A stretch of DNA of 64,000 nucleotides from Flexivirga aerilata (lineage in GTDB: Bacteria > Actinomycetota > Actinomycetes > Actinomycetales > Dermatophilaceae). The notes beneath the pieces are model-generated. The model was not told the origin of the DNA. It saw nothing but the letters and a program-made list of their open reading frames with translations, and made no database searches. The translations under genes and the position numbers were made by a program. Shown in pieces: positions 1 to 9,067 of this stretch (its first letter is position 1; each line of letters opens with the position of its first letter). The DNA is taken from assembly GCF_013002715.1 (NCBI RefSeq), contig NZ_JABENB010000001.1, positions 496,001 to 560,000 on the forward strand. Direction: 5' to 3'.

Positions 1-514
1 GGCGCTGCACCAGGCCGCGCAGGTAGCCGATCTGCCCGAGGTGCTGGGTGGTGTCGTTGATCACCGACACCAGCCGCGCGGCCGCGGTCACCGGCGGGTC
101 CCACCGCCGGTCGACGATGCGCTCGTAGTCGGCGTCGGAGGTGAGCCCGTCGAGCACCTGCATCGTGAGCTGGTGGACGGCGTCGTGGTAGCCGAGCAGC
201 ACGGAGGTGTCGGTGACGTCGAACGCCCCGACCTCGTCGCTGGACTGGCCGTAGCCGATGGCGCCGTCGTCATACGGCAGCGCGAAGCGGGTCGACCAGC
301 CGCCGGTCACCCAGACCTGGTCGATGCCGCCGAGGTCGGCCAGGTGGTCGTCCTGCACCCGGCTCAGGTGCCAGGTGAGCCAGCCGATCGGGTTGGCGTC
401 CTCGTCAGCGCGCCAGAGCAGCTGCTCGCCGGTCAATCCGTCGAGCTCAGAAGGCAATTGGTCGTGGACGCGATCGAAGCCGTCGCGCAGGATCAGGGAC
501 GTGGTGTCGGCCAT
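1..514 (-). CDS. DinB-like (DUF664-type) protein, 3' end outside window
   Basis: Starts at ATG 512-514 on the minus strand and runs open to base 1, so the C-terminus is missing. The translation begins MADTTSLILRDGFDRV and contains WHLSRVQDDHL and later TTQHLGQIGYLRG. The spaced histidines in helices match the metal-binding pattern of the DinB/YfiT four-helix-bundle superfamily; DUF664 members in actinobacteria are often thiol (mycothiol)-dependent transferases. WRAD...NPIGWLTWH is typical of this subgroup. It is separated from the methyltransferase stop by about 42 bp on the same strand and may be the distal gene of that transcript. Substrate cannot be inferred. Confidence 0.75.
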   Translation of the reverse strand, partial: MADTTSLILRDGFDRVHDQLPSELDGLTGEQLLWRADEDANPIGWLTWHLSRVQDDHLADLGGIDQVWVTGGWSTRFALPYDDGAIGYGQSSDEVGAFDVTDTSVLLGYHDAVHQLTMQVLDGLTSDADYERIVDRRWDPPVTAAARLVSVINDTTQHLGQIGYLRGLVQR

Positions 515-556
515 GACACCACTCAAGCACGTGCGCGGAGGGTTTGCGCTCCGAAC

Positions 557-1585
557 TCAGCGGCGGGTGGCCACCAGGGTGACCTCGTGCCGGTTGTGCT
601 GCAGCTGCCGCATGAAGCTCGGATCGTATGACGCAGCAAGCATTCCCAGCGCGTCGTCGATCTGCTTCACCGGGTTGTTGGTGCCCAGCTTCAGGGTGAT
701 CACCGCCTGACCACCGGGCCGCAGCAGGCGGGCCGCCTCGACCATGGTGTGCGCGGTCAGCTGCGGGACCATCCGCATGTCGTTGACGATGAGGTCGACC
801 GGCTCGCCGTCCCAGTCCTTCACGAAGTCGCCGGCGGTCTGCTGGTGGTGCTGCACGCCGGGCAGGTCGAGCACGCGCTGGTCGAGTTCGGCAGGGTCCA
901 CCGCGTGGATGGTCGCAAAGCCGCGGTCGGCGAGGATGCGGGTCCAGCCGCCCGGGCTCGCACCCAGGTCGACCGCGGTCGACCCGACCGGCTCGCCGAC
1001 GAAGCCGAAGAGCTCCTCGAGCTTGAACTCCGCCCGCGACACCTGCTCGGGCCGGGTTGCGAAGCGGATGCGGCCGCCCGCCCAGTCGACCAGCGACACG
1101 TCGGTCGGGTTGACGCCGGCGACCACTCGCTCGGCTCCGATGCACACGCTCCCCACCCGGGAAGCACCACTGGTGACCACGCGAATCCCGTTGTCCAGCA
1201 ACAGTTCCAGCAGTGGCCGCCGCACCTTCCCCGGCCGGAACTCCGCCTCGCCGCTGTCCCACGTGTGCAGGCTGATCGTGTCGCCGGTCTGCAGGGATGC
1301 CATGAGCACGCTGGCGGCCCACTCGGCGAGCTCGTCGGGCCGCTCGAAACCGCCGGCGCCGCGCACCCCGTCGGCCTGCGCCAGGTGCCGGATCAGCGGC
1401 AGCTCCCCGCCGAGGCACGCGTCGGCGACCTCGGCGATGCCACCCGCGCCGAGCGAGACCACGCCGGCGTCGGGTCCGACCCGCTGCACCTTGGTGACGT
1501 CGAGGGCGTGCCGGAGTTCGGCGACCGCAAACCGGTAGTAGTCGGGCGCGACGGAGAAGAGCACGGGCGGTTCCACGGGGGCCAT
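557..1585 (-). CDS. FtsJ/RlmM-type SAM-dependent methyltransferase
   Basis: A 342-residue protein if the ATG at 1585 (MAPVEPPVLFSV) is used; an in-frame ATG at 1639 would add 18 residues of poor composition. The C-terminal half is a Rossmann methyltransferase with the SAM loop DLGASPGGWT. It has the K-D-K-E tetrad typical of FtsJ 2'-O-methyltransferases: K in RAEFKLEE, D in IVNDM, K in ITLKLG, E in HEVTLVA. The N-terminal part resembles the THUMP-like region of 23S rRNA methyltransferase RlmM. The predicted role is 2'-O-methylation of RNA, probably rRNA, in the cytoplasm. Target identity is not visible from sequence. Confidence 0.8.
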   Translation of the reverse strand: MAPVEPPVLFSVAPDYYRFAVAELRHALDVTKVQRVGPDAGVVSLGAGGIAEVADACLGGELPLIRHLAQADGVRGAGGFERPDELAEWAASVLMASLQTGDTISLHTWDSGEAEFRPGKVRRPLLELLLDNGIRVVTSGASRVGSVCIGAERVVAGVNPTDVSLVDWAGGRIRFATRPEQVSRAEFKLEELFGFVGEPVGSTAVDLGASPGGWTRILADRGFATIHAVDPAELDQRVLDLPGVQHHQQTAGDFVKDWDGEPVDLIVNDMRMVPQLTAHTMVEAARLLRPGGQAVITLKLGTNNPVKQIDDALGMLAASYDPSFMRQLQHNRHEVTLVATRR

Positions 1586-1706
1586 GTTCTCACCGCGGCT
1601 GCCGTCATACGGCGGCCGCACGGCATACCTCAGCGACACCGGCCGGGGCGTGGACGAACTCCGCGAGCGGGTCGGCGCCCCCGTCTGAGCCCGAAACGAG
1701 CAGAAG

Positions 1707-1736
1707 GGCCCCGCGATACGACCGGATCGCGGGGCC
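1707..1736 (-). terminator. Rho-independent terminator of the MFS gene
   Basis: A perfect 11-bp inverted repeat (GGCCCCGCGAT / ATCGCGGGGCC) with an 8-nt loop lies 2 bp past the stop codon of the minus-strand MFS gene. It separates that gene from the methyltransferase start region. The stem is followed by CTTCT rather than a long U-tract, as is common in high-GC actinobacteria. Confidence 0.75.
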
Positions 1737-1738
1737 TT

Positions 1739-3007
1739 TCACCGTGTGACGCGATAGCGCACGAACACCGGTATGGCGGTGCTCGCCGCCAGCACCAGCA
1801 CGATCACCAGGGCTCCACCACCCGCGGCCGCCACGGCGGTGCCGGCGACGGCTGCCGCGCCGCCGTGCACCACGTCCGCGATGCGCGGGCCGCCCGCGAC
1901 CACCACGATGAAGACGCCCTGCAACCGGCCGCGCACCTCGTCGGTCGCCGACTCCTGCAGCATCGTCGAGCGAAATGCCGCCGACGCCATGTCGGCCGCG
2001 CCGCCGATGACCAGCCCGGCGAGCGCGATCACCAGGAAGACGCCCGCTCGGCCGCCGGCGGCACCGACTGCCAGCCCGAAGACGACCATCGACGCACCCC
2101 ACACGACGATCGCGAAAACCACTGCCAACCCTTGGCGTTCGACCCGCGACACCCACCCGGAGAAGATGCCGCCGAGCACGGCTCCCGCCGGGATCGCCGC
2201 GAAGAGCAGCGCGAAGGCCAGGCCGCCGTCGGTCGGGCCGCCGAAGCTCTCGTGCGCGACCTGCGGGAAGAGCGCCCGCGGCATGCCGAAGACCATCGCG
2301 ATGATGTCGACCAGGAACGACATCAGCAGCACCTTGTGACCGCGCAGATAGACGAATCCGTCGAGCACGGAACGCAATCCGGCGCGTGCGGCCGCCTCGG
2401 CACCCGGCGGCATGGCCGGCAGCCCGACGACCGCCCAGAGCGTCGCGAAGAGCGTGATGGTGTCGGTCAGGTAGAGCCAGGAGTAGCCGAGCACGGGGAT
2501 CAGCGCGCCACCGACCATCGGTCCGGCGATCGCGCCGAACTGCATGACCGTCATGTTGAGCGAGTTCGCGGCCGGCAGTTGCTCGCGCGGGATCAGCCGC
2601 GGCAGCAGCGCACTGCGGGTCGGCTGGTTGACCGCGAAGAACGCCTGCTGCACCGCGAAGAGCACCAGGATCAGCCAGACGTTGTGCAGGCCGAGCGCCG
2701 CCTGCAGCCAGAAGAGCGCGCTGCTCGCGATGAGGCCGACCGTGGAGATCATCAGCAGCCGGCGGCGGTCCATCACGTCGGCGAGCGCCCCGCCATACAG
2801 CCCGAAGACGACGAGTGGCACCAGCCCGAAGATGCCGGTCAGACCGACGTAGGCCGAGCTGCCCGTCTCGGCGTAGATCTGCGCGGGCACCGCGACGACG
2901 GTCAGCTGCGCGCCGATCACCGTGACGATGTTGGCGGTCCAGAGCCGCCGGAAGGCGGGGGCCTGCAGGGGGCGCGTGTTGGCGAACATGCCGCGCAGGC
3001 TGCTCAC
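1739..3007 (-). CDS. MFS transporter, EntS/MFS_3-like exporter
   Basis: The GTG at 3005-3007 is chosen because AAGGAG lies 6 nt upstream on the minus strand; longer in-frame starts reach 3157 but would invade the kinase promoter region. The 422-residue product is a polytopic membrane protein with about 12 hydrophobic segments. It opens with MFANTRPLQAPAFRRLWTAN, the entry helix typical of the MFS_3 group. GLYGGALADVMDRRRLL is the conserved loop 2-3 motif (G-x-L-aDr-xGRR-like). Relatives export siderophores or drugs or have unknown substrates. It is divergent from the kinase and ends at a strong terminator. Substrate unknown. Confidence 0.8.
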   Translation of the reverse strand: MSSLRGMFANTRPLQAPAFRRLWTANIVTVIGAQLTVVAVPAQIYAETGSSAYVGLTGIFGLVPLVVFGLYGGALADVMDRRRLLMISTVGLIASSALFWLQAALGLHNVWLILVLFAVQQAFFAVNQPTRSALLPRLIPREQLPAANSLNMTVMQFGAIAGPMVGGALIPVLGYSWLYLTDTITLFATLWAVVGLPAMPPGAEAAARAGLRSVLDGFVYLRGHKVLLMSFLVDIIAMVFGMPRALFPQVAHESFGGPTDGGLAFALLFAAIPAGAVLGGIFSGWVSRVERQGLAVVFAIVVWGASMVVFGLAVGAAGGRAGVFLVIALAGLVIGGAADMASAAFRSTMLQESATDEVRGRLQGVFIVVVAGGPRIADVVHGGAAAVAGTAVAAAGGGALVIVLVLAASTAIPVFVRYRVTR

Positions 3008-3137
3008 CGCGTGCTCCTTCGGGTCGTGGCAAATGTCGGCCATCAATGTATGCCGGGCGCGACCGGCCCGGGAACGCGAGCCCGCCTGACGAACGTCGAT
3101 AGGGTTTGCGCGGGAGCACGGGCGACGAGGGGTGAGC

Positions 3138-4683
3138 ATGCAGCGGACGGGCGGCACGGTCGTCGGCGGCCGCTACCAGCTGACCTCCCGCATCGCCGGC
3201 GGCGGCATGGGCGAGGTATGGCGCGCCACCGACCGGGTGCTGGAGCGGCCCGTGGCGGTGAAGCTGCTGCGGGCGACGCTGACCGACGACCCGGCGTTCC
3301 TTGCGCGCTTCCGGGTCGAGGCACGCAACGCCGCCAAGCTCAGTCACGGCAACATCGCGCAGGTCCACGACTACGGGGAGGACGGCGGCACCGCGTTCCT
3401 GGTGCTGGAGCTGGTCGACGGCCGGCCGCTGTCACAGCTCATCGCGGCTGAGGCCCCACTCGCCGAGGCCGACGCGGTGCACCTGCTGGTGCAGGCGGCG
3501 ACCGCGCTGCACGCGGCGCACGCCAAGGGCATCGTGCATCGCGACGTGAAGCCGGCCAACATCGTGGTGGACGACGAATCCACCGCCAAACTCACCGATT
3601 TCGGCATTGCCCGGGCACTGGACGCCTCCTCGATGACCCGCGCCGGCGAGGTGATGGGCACCCCGCAATACCTCGCACCGGAGGCGGCGACCGGCAAGGA
3701 GGCGACCGCGCAGTCGGACGTCTACTCACTCGGCGTCGTCGCCTACGAACTGCTCGTCGGACGGCTGCCCTACTCCTCCGACACCGCGGTCGGTTTCGCA
3801 CTCGCGCACGTCAACGAGCCGGTGCCGGCGCTGCCGCCCACGGTGCACCCGGCGCTGCGCGAGGTCGTGCAGGCGGCGATGTCCAAGCACCCGGACGAGC
3901 GGCCGCGCGGCGGCAGTGACTTCGCCCGGCGGCTGCAGGAGTCGCTCGCCGCGACCCCGGTCTCGAACGTCGGGCCGGTGCGAGTGGCGCACCTGCCGCC
4001 GGTCGGCCGGTCCGCGGAGACGACCAGCGTTGTGGCCGGCGCACCCGGCGTGACCGGCGTGGACGAGGCAGACGAGGCGGTTGAGGCGGGCGGCGTGACC
4101 GGCGAGGGCGCCGCGGACGGCGCCCCGGACGACAGGTCCGGCGGCCTCCCGGCGTCCACCGACACCCCGCAGCCGGCCCGGACGCTCGCCCGCGGCCAGA
4201 ACTCCGTGCTGTCTACCCACCGGCTGACCGTGCAGGTCGAGGCGGCCGGCGACCCCCGGGTCGACCTGATCGCCTGCGAGCTCGACGAGCGCGGGCGCGC
4301 ACCCGGCGACGACGCCCTGGTCTTCTACAACCAGCCCGTCTCCGGTGACGGCGTCGTGCGCCTCGCCGCGGGCGGCCGGATCGAGTTCGACACCGCGGTG
4401 CTCCCGGAGGCGGTGCACTCGGTCGCGGTCGGCGTCGCCATCGACCCGCCGGAGACGCTCGGCGCACTCGCGGGCCTGCGGGCGACCGTCGCCGGCACGG
4501 GCCCCGAGCAGCCCGAGACCTTCCACCTAGCGGCCGAGCTCGGCGACGAGCGCCGCCCTGCTCCTGCAGGTCTACCGGCGCGGCGACGGGTGGAAGGTGC
4601 GCAACGTGGCGGCGGGCTGGCAGGCGGGTCTCGCGGCGCTGATCGGCGCCTTCGGTCTCGAGGTCGAATCCCCGAGTTCGTGA
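3138..4683 (+). CDS. Ser/Thr protein kinase fused to a TerD domain, with an apparent frameshift
   Basis: Start ATG 3138 has GAGGGG 5 nt upstream. Residues 12-275 form a complete eukaryotic-type (PknB-like) kinase: glycine loop GGGMGEV at 21-27, Lys42, HRDVKPAN with catalytic Asp136, DFG at 154-156, and YLAPEA. No transmembrane helix follows. After an Ala/Gly/Asp-rich linker, residues about 370-465 resemble a TerD (tellurite/stress) beta-sandwich: VDLIACELDERGRAPGDDALVFYNQP. Continuing in the same frame gives non-TerD sequence and a stop at 4703, overlapping the next gene. The +1 frame from about 4535 instead encodes a classical TerD ending (AALLLQVYRRGDGWKVRNVA) with a stop at 4681-4683. This looks like a one-base shift between about 4520 and 4550, either a real mutation or a sequencing error. 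Confidence 0.8.
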
Positions 4684-4685
4684 CG

Positions 4686-4691
4686 TACTCT
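4686..4691 (+). promoter_or_regulatory. -10-like TACTCT 8 nt before GTG 4700
   Basis: TACTCT ends 8 nt before the GTG start of the membrane-protein gene. No Shine-Dalgarno sequence is visible, consistent with a leaderless or near-leaderless transcript. Weaker than the N6/N7 examples elsewhere in the window. Confidence 0.4.
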
Positions 4692-4699
4692 GTGCACCC

Positions 4700-6457
4700 G
4701 TGAGCACGATTTCAGGGGGTGCCGCGGTCCCGGACGGGCCCGGCAGTGCGACCGGCGGCGCAGCCGCCATGACCCGCGCACGGCCCCTGTGGTGGATCGC
4801 CGGCATCCTGCCGTTCCTCACCGCCTTCCTGGTCACCGCCCGGGTGCGGCTCAACGGAGACGTCGACTACGCACTCGGCACCATGGAGACCGCCGGCCGC
4901 GGCGGCGTCGGCGTGGGTGAGGTCTTCGCCGCCCGCCCCTACGCCTACCGGCTGTTCATGGACGTGCTCGACCGCGGACGGCGGCTGATCAGCGACGCAC
5001 CCGGCTCGACACTCACCGACGACGTCATCATCCGGTGCGAGACCGTCGCCTTCGTGGTGCTCGTCGGTGTGGTGCTGTATGCCGGCCTGCGCCGTCGCCT
5101 GCCGGGCGCGCCGGCCGGGGTCATCAGCCTCGTGGTCACCGGCAGCCTCGCGATCGCGCCCCCGTGGCATTTCCTTGAACCCGACTGGGTCGGAGTGCTT
5201 TTCGCGGTGCTGGGCGTCGGCACCTGCCTGCTGCCCCGCAACGTCTGGCTCGGTGCGGTCGCCGGCGGCATACCCCTGCTCATCACGGTCGCGATGAAGA
5301 CCGCCACCTTCCCCTGGGCCCTCATCGCCCTGATCGCGATCGGGGTGCTCTCGCGTCGCCGGGCGATCTACACCGCGATCGCCTGGCTGCTGCTGGTGGT
5401 GGCGTGGCTGATCGTCACCCGCTACGTCCAGCACTGGGAGTGGCGCTGGCTGCAGGATCAGGCCAAGCTCGTGCACACCTCCCCGATCCACAACGGCATC
5501 CGCCTCGAGGACCTCAAGCTGCTCCTGCAGGCCGCCGCCAACGTGGTGATCGTCAGCCCGATCCTGGTCGCCTACCCGGTCGCCGCGGCGGTGCTGGTGC
5601 AGCGCCGGACCGGCCGGGCACGCTGGGTGACGCTGGCCGTGCTCGTCGTGGTCGCCGGCCTGTGTCTCGCGTCCGGCTACGGACAAGGCGAGTTCTTCAT
5701 GTACCACTTCGCCGGTATGCCGGTCGTGGGCGCCGCGGTCTGGGCGGTGGCCGTGGCCCGGCCGTCGGCCGCTCGGCTCCCGCTGGTCGTCGCCCCGGTC
5801 CTCGGCGCGATCGCGAGCGCGGTGCTCATGGCACAGCCGCTGGCCTGGCGGCGCGACCACCTCTGGTGGGCGATCGGCATCGAGCTGCTCATCGCCGCCG
5901 CGGCGACCGGCTGGGCGCTGATCGCCATGCGCCGCCGGGTGCCCTCCACGGACCGTCCGTGGTGGGTGCCGGCGATCGGGGTCGCCGCGGCCGCCGCGCT
6001 CGTGACGCCGCTGCTGCCGCGGTCGACCTATTCGTTCGACCTCTTCGACGACTCCGTCGTCGTGGGCCCGAACATCGCGTCGATACGGGCCGCCGACCGC
6101 CAGTACGACGCGCTGCGCGCCCGGATCGGCGCGGACACCCGCGTCACCTACTTCACGTATGGCGCCTACAACCGCGCCCTCGGCAACCCGACGACCTGCC
6201 GCTACCCGTCGCCGCAGTGGCTCCAGCGCTCCGTGCGGTTGTCCTCTGTGCGCAACTACCCGAGCTACATCGACAACCTGCGCTGCCTGACGTCCGACGG
6301 CGGGGCCAAATACCTGGTCTGGGAGCCGAGCTGGTTCTCGCTGAAGGGCGCGGCACCGCAGATCCGGGAGTATGCCGCGAAGTTCGACTGCAGCAAGAGC
6401 GGCCGGGTGCCGGCACCACGCGCCCTCGTCGTCTGCCCCCGCAAGCCGCTGCCCTGA
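4700..6457 (+). CDS. Polytopic membrane protein with exported Cys-containing C-terminal domain
   Basis: A 585-residue protein starting at GTG 4700, 16 bp after the corrected kinase-TerD stop. About ten hydrophobic segments are visible between residues 28 and 440 (for example WWIAGILPFLTAFLV, VAFVVLVGVVLYAGL, LIALIAIGVL). They are followed by about 150 soluble residues with four cysteines (TTCRY, NLRCLT, KFDCSK, LVVCPR), consistent with a disulfide-bonded extracytoplasmic domain. The layout resembles GT-C type glycosyltransferases. No clear catalytic aspartates were identified in the first loop beyond NGDVDYALG, so function is left open. TACTCT lies 8 nt before the start. Confidence 0.75.
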   Translation: MSTISGGAAVPDGPGSATGGAAAMTRARPLWWIAGILPFLTAFLVTARVRLNGDVDYALGTMETAGRGGVGVGEVFAARPYAYRLFMDVLDRGRRLISDAPGSTLTDDVIIRCETVAFVVLVGVVLYAGLRRRLPGAPAGVISLVVTGSLAIAPPWHFLEPDWVGVLFAVLGVGTCLLPRNVWLGAVAGGIPLLITVAMKTATFPWALIALIAIGVLSRRRAIYTAIAWLLLVVAWLIVTRYVQHWEWRWLQDQAKLVHTSPIHNGIRLEDLKLLLQAAANVVIVSPILVAYPVAAAVLVQRRTGRARWVTLAVLVVVAGLCLASGYGQGEFFMYHFAGMPVVGAAVWAVAVARPSAARLPLVVAPVLGAIASAVLMAQPLAWRRDHLWWAIGIELLIAAAATGWALIAMRRRVPSTDRPWWVPAIGVAAAAALVTPLLPRSTYSFDLFDDSVVVGPNIASIRAADRQYDALRARIGADTRVTYFTYGAYNRALGNPTTCRYPSPQWLQRSVRLSSVRNYPSYIDNLRCLTSDGGAKYLVWEPSWFSLKGAAPQIREYAAKFDCSKSGRVPAPRALVVCPRKPLP

Positions 6458-6463
6458 GCGACA

Positions 6464-6688
6464 ATGGGTGACATGGTCACCCCAGGTCACCACGAGTCAA
6501 CGGATCCGACGGCCGATCGCAACAGGGCGGCCGCCGAGATCGACACCGATCACGACGTCGACATCCTGCCCGGTGCGGCGCAGGACGAAGGCCCGATGCC
6601 GCCACTGCACGACTCGGTCTTCCATCCGCCGAAGGTCGGCGACGGCCTGGACGAAGAACAGCTGGAAGCCGACCTGCGGGACGAGTGA
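6464..6688 (+). CDS. Small acidic hypothetical protein
   Basis: A 74-codon ORF just after the membrane-protein gene (6 bp gap), with strong G/C third positions (for example gac atc ctg ccc ggt) supporting real coding. The product is acidic and polar without membrane segments or cysteines, ending DGLDEEQLEADLRDE. ATG 6464 or ATG 6473 could be the start. Not recognised as a known family. It probably shares a transcript with the upstream membrane protein. Confidence 0.55.
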   Translation: MGDMVTPGHHESTDPTADRNRAAAEIDTDHDVDILPGAAQDEGPMPPLHDSVFHPPKVGDGLDEEQLEADLRDE

Positions 6689-6725
6689 CCCACTCACCGA
6701 GCCAGCGGGTCAGCGGGTCACCGGG

Positions 6726-8981
6726 TCACCGCGTCGGCGCAAAACGCCGCAACCGCAACGAGTTGAGCACCACGAACACCGACGACAACGCCATCGCGAA
6801 GCCGGCCGCCATCGGCCCGAGCCGCCCACTCATCGCCAGCGGGATCGCGGCGACGTTGTAGCCGAACGCCCACACCAGGTTGGACTTGATCGTCCGCAAG
6901 GTGCTGCGGGACAACCGGATCGCGTCGGCCGCACCGACGAGGTCACCGCGCACGATGGTCAGGTCGCTCGCCTCGATGGCGACATCCGTGCCGGTGCCCA
7001 TCGCGATGCCGAGGTCGGCCTGCGCCAGCGCGGCCGCGTCGTTGACGCCGTCACCGACCATCGCCACGACCCGGCCCTGCTCCTGCAGTCGCCGCACCAC
7101 CGCCGCCTTGTCGGCGGGCAGCACGCCGGCGATCACCTCGTCGATGCCGACCCGGTCCGCGACCGCCCGGGCGACGGTCTCGTTGTCACCGGTCAGCAGC
7201 ACCGGTCGCAGCCCGAGTGACCGCAGCCTGCGGACCGCCTCGGCCGAGGTCGGCTTGATGCGGTCCTCGACCGCGACCAGCCCGCGAGCGGCTCCGTCCC
7301 AGCCGACCGCGACGACCGTCGCGCCCGCACGCTCTGCGTCATACATCTGACGAAGGAGGGTGTCGGGCAGGTGAATCCCCCAGTCCTGCAACAGTTTCGG
7401 GCGACCGACGACGACCGCGTGCCCGTCGACGACCCCACTGACGCCGAGACCGGCGGCGTCCTCGAACGACTCGACCGGAGCGAGCGGGCCGGCCTCCTCG
7501 GCCGCGGTGGCGATCGCCTGCGCGATCGGGTGGGCCGACGCGTGCTCCAGCGCACCGGCGAGCGCCAGCACCTGGTCGCGACTCTCCCCGGCAGCGGGTA
7601 TGACGTCGGCCACGCCCATGCGGCCGGTCGTGACGGTGCCGGTCTTGTCGAGCAGGACGGTGTCGACGGTGCGGGTGTTCTCGAGCACCTCCGGGCCCTT
7701 GATCAGCAGGCCGAGCTGCGCGCCCCGACCGCTGCCGACCAGCAAGGCCGTCGGGGTCGCGAGACCGAGCGCGCACGGGCAGGCGATCACCAGCACCGCG
7801 ACCGCGGCGGTGAACGCGGTGACGGTCGACCCGCCGAGCACCAGCCAGCCGGCGAAGGTGAGCGCGGCGAGCCCGAGCACGACGGGCACGAAGACCGCCG
7901 ACACCCGGTCGGCGAGCCGCTGCACCTGCGCCTTGCCGGCCTGCGCCTGCTCGACCAGCCGGCCGAGCTGGGCGAGCGCGGTGTCGGCCCCGACCCGCGT
8001 GGCCCGTATGACGAGGCGCCCGCCCGCGTTGACCGCGCCGCCGGTGACCGGCGACCCGGGCTGCACCTCCGCGGGCACCGACTCGCCGGTCATCGCGGAG
8101 TTGTCGACCGCCGAAGTGCCCTGCTCGACCTCGCCGTCGGCCGCGATCTTCTCGCCGGGCCGCACGACGAAAAGGTCGCCGACTGCCACGTCCTGCACCG
8201 GGATTCGCGTCTCACGACCGTCGCGCAGGACCGCGACGTCCTTGGCGCCGAGCTCGAGCAGCGCGCGCAGCGCGGCCCCGGCGGTGCGCTTGGACCGGGC
8301 CTCCAGGTAGCGGCCGGTCAGCAGGAAGGCGGTGACGCCGGCGGCGGCCTCGAGGTAGATCGTGCTGGAGCCCTCGCCCGGCGCGGTGGTCAGCGAGAAG
8401 TCGTGCCGCATCCCGGGCATGCCGGCGTCGCCGACGAAGAGGGCGTAGAGCGACCAGCCGAACGCGGCGAGCGTGCCGAGACTGACGAGCGTGTCCATCG
8501 TCGTCGCCCGGTGCCGCAGGTTGGTCCACGCGGCCTTGTGGAAGGGCCAGCCGCCCCAGACGACGACGGGAGCGGCGAGCACGAGCGACAGCCACTGCCA
8601 ATTGCGGAACTGCCAGGCGGGCACCATCGCCAGCACGATCACCGGCGCGGCGAGCAGCCAGCTGGTCAGCACCCGCTGCCGCAGTGGCGCGGTCTCGTCC
8701 GTCGTGGCCGCACCGCCGGCGTCGTCCGCCGCCGGCGCGGTCGCGGGGCGGTGGACGCTCGCGTCATACCCGGCGGCGCGGACGGCCTGGAGCAGGTCGT
8801 CGGTCGAGACGGCGTCGGGGTGTGCGACGGTGGCGCGCTCGGTCGCGAAGTTGACGCTGGCGTCGACGCCGTCGAGCTTGCGCAGCTTCTTCTCGACGCG
8901 CGCTGCGCAGGACGCGCAGGTCATGCCCGTGACGTCCAGCAGGGTCTCGCGGCTCTCCGGGCGGGTTTCGATTGTGTCCAT
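6726..8981 (-). CDS. copA: Copper-translocating P1B-type ATPase
   Basis: Start ATG 8979-8981 is preceded by GGAGGT 8 nt upstream. The 751-residue protein has an N-terminal heavy-metal-associated domain with GMTCASC (Cys22, Cys25). It also has the actuator motif TGES, the intramembrane CPC motif (ACPCALGLATP), phosphorylation site DKTGTVT and hinge GDGVNDAAAL. CPC plus the HMA motif are the P1B-1 pattern, which exports Cu(I). Eight membrane helices fit the family. A CsoR-type palindrome lies 28 bp upstream of the start, implying copper-responsive derepression. No csoR or copper chaperone gene is present in the window. Confidence 0.95.
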   Translation of the reverse strand: MDTIETRPESRETLLDVTGMTCASCAARVEKKLRKLDGVDASVNFATERATVAHPDAVSTDDLLQAVRAAGYDASVHRPATAPAADDAGGAATTDETAPLRQRVLTSWLLAAPVIVLAMVPAWQFRNWQWLSLVLAAPVVVWGGWPFHKAAWTNLRHRATTMDTLVSLGTLAAFGWSLYALFVGDAGMPGMRHDFSLTTAPGEGSSTIYLEAAAGVTAFLLTGRYLEARSKRTAGAALRALLELGAKDVAVLRDGRETRIPVQDVAVGDLFVVRPGEKIAADGEVEQGTSAVDNSAMTGESVPAEVQPGSPVTGGAVNAGGRLVIRATRVGADTALAQLGRLVEQAQAGKAQVQRLADRVSAVFVPVVLGLAALTFAGWLVLGGSTVTAFTAAVAVLVIACPCALGLATPTALLVGSGRGAQLGLLIKGPEVLENTRTVDTVLLDKTGTVTTGRMGVADVIPAAGESRDQVLALAGALEHASAHPIAQAIATAAEEAGPLAPVESFEDAAGLGVSGVVDGHAVVVGRPKLLQDWGIHLPDTLLRQMYDAERAGATVVAVGWDGAARGLVAVEDRIKPTSAEAVRRLRSLGLRPVLLTGDNETVARAVADRVGIDEVIAGVLPADKAAVVRRLQEQGRVVAMVGDGVNDAAALAQADLGIAMGTGTDVAIEASDLTIVRGDLVGAADAIRLSRSTLRTIKSNLVWAFGYNVAAIPLAMSGRLGPMAAGFAMALSSVFVVLNSLRLRRFAPTR

Positions 8982-9008
8982 GGGCGGCCACCTCCGTTCG
9001 GCGCCAAC

Positions 9009-9027
9009 TATACCCCCCATGGGTATA
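9009..9027. promoter_or_regulatory. CsoR-type copper operator
   Basis: TATACCCCCCATGGGTATA is a perfect 7-bp inverted repeat with a 5-nt centre. It matches the GC-tract type operator (TACCCC...GGGTA) known for CsoR-family repressors. It lies between copA (minus) and the EIIB gene (plus), 28 bp from the copA start codon. It also overlaps the expected -35 region of the EIIB promoter, so copper could affect both. Confidence 0.8.
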
Positions 9028-9054
9028 TTCCGGCGGGGTCGCTCGTTTCTTGTC

Positions 9055-9060
9055 TACGCT
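9055..9060 (+). promoter_or_regulatory. -10 box TACGCT, leaderless start of EIIB
   Basis: TACGCT is followed by exactly 7 nt and ATG 9068, with no Shine-Dalgarno sequence. Transcription would start at or next to the initiation codon. Confidence 0.55.
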
Positions 9061-9067
9061 GGAACCC

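Noticed and set aside
749..3451. 900-codon plus-strand open frame
   Set aside because: It is antisense to the FtsJ-type methyltransferase and MFS genes, is rich in Arg/His/Asp typical of shadow frames, and has no recognisable domain.
4712..6493. 593-codon minus-strand open frame
   Set aside because: Shadow of the membrane-protein gene; composition (His/Asp/Gly/Arg-rich) and lack of domains argue against coding.
8972..9067. Extended starts for the EIIB frame
   Set aside because: Would overlap copA and its operator; the EIIB domain begins at MSQAEQ and has a well-placed -10 box.
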